The position numbers and the translations under genes were made by a program. A DNA stretch of 64,000 bases from Teredinibacter turnerae T7901 (lineage in GTDB: Bacteria; Pseudomonadota; Gammaproteobacteria; Pseudomonadales; Cellvibrionaceae), in NCBI RefSeq assembly GCF_000023025.1, contig NC_012997.1, positions 480,764 to 544,763 of the forward strand, given 5' to 3'. The notes below the pieces were generated by a model. The model did not search any database. It saw only the letters and a program-made list of their open reading frames with translations, and was not told where the DNA came from. Within the stretch, counting starts at the first letter, position 1. Each line of letters starts with the position of its first letter. Shown here piece by piece: positions 62,233 to 64,000 of this stretch.

Positions 62233-63117
62233 ATGACAGAGGTCCAACGGGCGGATAAATTCAAGCAGCATTTTTTGATGCACCAGCGACTTTGGTGCAC
62301 GGTGCTGCTGCTTCTTTGGGGCGCACTCAACGTGTTGGTACTCACCACAACTGTGTTGATGGACGCGGCCAGCTTTGGGCGCCCGTTGCCAATCTGGGAA
62401 CCTCTGTGTTGGGAGTTAACCAGCACAACGGCGATTCTGTTGTTGATCTGGGCGATGACAATCGTCCTGCCCCGCTGGATAGAAAATAAACCCTGGTATC
62501 AGCAGGCGCTGTTACATCTGCTATTAACCATACCGTTTTCACTGGTACATGTGCTCACGATGATGGCCTTGCGCAAGCTGTGGTACTGGCTTGCGGGTAG
62601 CCTGTATCAGCCGTTCGACGCTGGTTGGTGGTATGTGCTTTTTTACGAGTTCCGCAAAGACTTTATGAGCTACTTCCTCATCCTCTTTGTGATTTCCGGC
62701 TACCGACTTATGGTGTTGCGGCTTCGTGGAGAGGCCACCTATGTACCCACGGGAGAAAAGTCGGTGCCCGTGGAGGAAAGTCCGCCCCAGCAACTGCTGG
62801 TCAAGAAGCTCGGTAAAGAGTTTTTAATCCACACAGCTGACATAGAATGGGTTGAAGCCGCAGGCAACTACGCCAATCTACATGTGGGCGCGGCGGTGTA
62901 TCCCATGCGCATTACCATGGCACGGCTCGCCGAACTGCTACCTGCACCTGGTTTTATTCGTATTCACCGCTCGACTATTGTCAGCAGTCGAGCGGTCGCA
63001 CATATCGAACCGCTGGACACGGGAGATCACCGAGTGACGCTAAAAGATGGTAAGGTTTTGAGCTTGTCCCGCCGCTACCGAGAGCATTTTCGCGATTCGT
63101 TAGCCGTTGGCAGCTAG
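62233..63117 (+). CDS. Membrane LytTR-type DNA-binding regulator
   Basis: 294 residues from ATG 62233; GTG 62209 extends it by eight residues and is the alternative. The N-terminal half has four hydrophobic helices at about 20-40, 65-85, 92-115 and 145-165. The C-terminal about 105 residues are a LytTR DNA-binding domain: LLVKKLGKEFLIHTADIEWVEAAGNYANL, GFIRIHRSTIVS and KVLSLSRRYREHF, the standard order. It has no receiver domain, so the membrane part is probably the sensor. Divergent acyltransferase suggests its target. LytTR proteins bind paired direct repeats; none was confidently located. Confidence 0.9.
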   Translation: MTEVQRADKFKQHFLMHQRLWCTVLLLLWGALNVLVLTTTVLMDAASFGRPLPIWEPLCWELTSTTAILLLIWAMTIVLPRWIENKPWYQQALLHLLLTIPFSLVHVLTMMALRKLWYWLAGSLYQPFDAGWWYVLFYEFRKDFMSYFLILFVISGYRLMVLRLRGEATYVPTGEKSVPVEESPPQQLLVKKLGKEFLIHTADIEWVEAAGNYANLHVGAAVYPMRITMARLAELLPAPGFIRIHRSTIVSSRAVAHIEPLDTGDHRVTLKDGKVLSLSRRYREHFRDSLAVGS

Positions 63118-63270
63118 GCACCGACGTAATCGAGCCCAGTCCAGCCGCTGTATGAGTTGGCTTTCTCTATTTATACGTGTGGTTTTGTGAATTCGTTCGT
63201 TGGCGTTATTCTTGGCGGCGATTCCCAAAAGTAGTGACCGAAAGAAGTTACCAAAAGAACTTCCTAACAG

Positions 63271-63309
63271 TAGCTACTAGAAATAGTTATTAGAAGTCGC
63301 TATTGGAAG
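63271..63309. repeat. Degenerate 13-bp tandem repeat
   Basis: Three copies of a 13-base unit of the form T-x-G-x-T-A-x-T-x-G-A-A-x (tagctactagaaa, tagttattagaag, tcgctattggaag) plus a partial fourth lie between the LytTR gene and the SMP-30-like gene. It is noncoding and may be a remnant of slippage. Confidence 0.5.
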
Positions 63310-63322
63310 TCGCTCCCAGCAC

Positions 63323-64000
63323 TCATTCTCGGCGCAGTCGAAATAAATAGTTCGCCGAGGTAACGATCATTTCCTTTTGTGCCCTATCGATAAACTCCAG
63401 ATTCGTAGGCCGTTGCGGCAGAGCCACGCGGTAGAGAAACTGGCCAGTGGGTGTAAAAACCTGAATACCGTTTTCTGTTGCCACATAGATATTGCCGTCT
63501 GCGTCTTCCTCCAACCCATCTGGCGCGGCCGCGCTAACACCTTCAGTGTTGAGGGTAGCGAACGCCTCTGGCTCAGCGACAACGCCTGGTTGCACAACAG
63601 GGTAGCGCAGGAACGCGTTGGTCCCCATGTCGACCACATACAGGAATTTGCCGTTCTTGCTCAACAATATCCCGTTTGGTTTGTCCAGATTGGCGTCGAG
63701 CAAATGGGCTTCACCGTCGTGGCCAACATAGTAGATGCCGTTAACTGGTTGATGACGATGCTTTACCGGGTCCCAGGCTGGGTCCGTAAAATAGGCGCCG
63801 CCATGATCGTCCAGTGTGATGTCATTGGGGTGATTGAAGCGTTTCCCCTGGAAGCCACGTAGTAATGGGCGCAAGGTTGCGGTTTTTGGGTCGTACAGCG
63901 TAATGCGACCAAGCTCCTGAGTACATATCCAAAGCTTTCCCGTGTCGTCCATTGCCATACCATTGGCGGCGTGGGTTGCTTCCTGTTCGGTGGCCAGCTC
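63323..64000 (-). CDS. SMP-30/gluconolactonase-like protein, 5' end outside window
   Basis: The frame runs to the right edge, so the start is beyond it; an internal ATG is at 63958. About 225 residues are visible. NHPNDITLDDHGGAYFTDPAW and DKPNGILLSKNGKFLYV are the standard six-bladed-propeller motifs of the SMP-30/gluconolactonase/LRE family, including the Asn and Asp of the metal site. AAAPDGLEEDADGNIYVA is the third. These enzymes hydrolyse sugar lactones or similar esters. In this neighbourhood a sugar-acid role is plausible. The signal peptide, if any, is outside the window. Confidence 0.9.
   Translation of the reverse strand, partial: ELATEQEATHAANGMAMDDTGKLWICTQELGRITLYDPKTATLRPLLRGFQGKRFNHPNDITLDDHGGAYFTDPAWDPVKHRHQPVNGIYYVGHDGEAHLLDANLDKPNGILLSKNGKFLYVVDMGTNAFLRYPVVQPGVVAEPEAFATLNTEGVSAAAPDGLEEDADGNIYVATENGIQVFTPTGQFLYRVALPQRPTNLEFIDRAQKEMIVTSANYLFRLRRE

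Overview
The window reads as a chromosomal segment of a marine, plant-polysaccharide-degrading gammaproteobacterium of the Cellvibrionaceae type (Teredinibacter or Saccharophagus-like). The reasons are a fused BioH-BioC protein inside a bioB-bioF-bioHC-bioD cluster, a GH10 xylanase with many C-terminal binding modules, a CE15 glucuronoyl esterase, a TonB receptor followed by a tryptophan-halogenase-like flavoprotein, and a gndA-GST-dnaG-rpoD-tRNA core block. The species is inferred, not proven.

Layout. 1-1426: 3' part of a BNR/WD40-like repeat protein coupled to a MoaD/ThiS-like protein. 1814-4915: lipoprotein with a discoidin-like domain and a di-heme oxidoreductase. 5060-9204: short homoserine dehydrogenase, then a NorR-type NO sensor divergent from flavohemoglobin Hmp, with NorR-like sites and a possible sigma-54 promoter between them. 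9484-11176: flavin reductase and an exported VWA-like protein. 11800-16112: a small accessory island beside a tRNA-Ile(CAT): plasmid RepA remnant, AlpA-like regulator, an unknown gene that looks frameshifted, and the TcmP / phage Gp37-Gp68 pair. A truncated second copy of the tRNA lies next to the intact one.

16332-26934: core genes rpoD, dnaG, a GST, gndA, an MmcQ/YjbR protein, SrkA kinase, a membrane PAS-GGDEF protein with a degenerate active site, and comF. 26951-31845: biotin cluster under an excellent BirA operator that overlaps a sigma-70 promoter. 32067-38330: small flagellar-rod-like protein, SprA-like metalloprotease, acyl-CoA dehydrogenase, DUF3094, EVE, GntR and FKBP proteins. 38627-42448: orphan acetaldehyde dehydrogenase and an unfamiliar gene pair, a protein with three internal repeats followed by a FIST-like protein. 

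43127-58933: polysaccharide-use region: TonB receptor, halogenase-like enzyme, cytochrome/VCBS protein, NodB deacetylase, modular GH10 xylanase, two tandem diguanylate cyclases with matching periplasmic sensor domains, and the CE15 esterase. Together they suggest sensing, de-esterification, cleavage and uptake of glucuronoxylan, with c-di-GMP output. 59257-64000: CBS protein, ComEA-type HhH protein, acyltransferase, LytTR regulator and a truncated SMP-30-like gene.

The best candidates for undescribed biology are the TcmP/Gp37-Gp68 island (13525-15566), the repeat-protein/FIST-like pair (40156-42448), the tandem cyclases with an unnamed sensor domain (54649-57299) and the BNR/MoaD pair (3-1426). 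All functional claims rest on reading motifs by eye; no database search was run.
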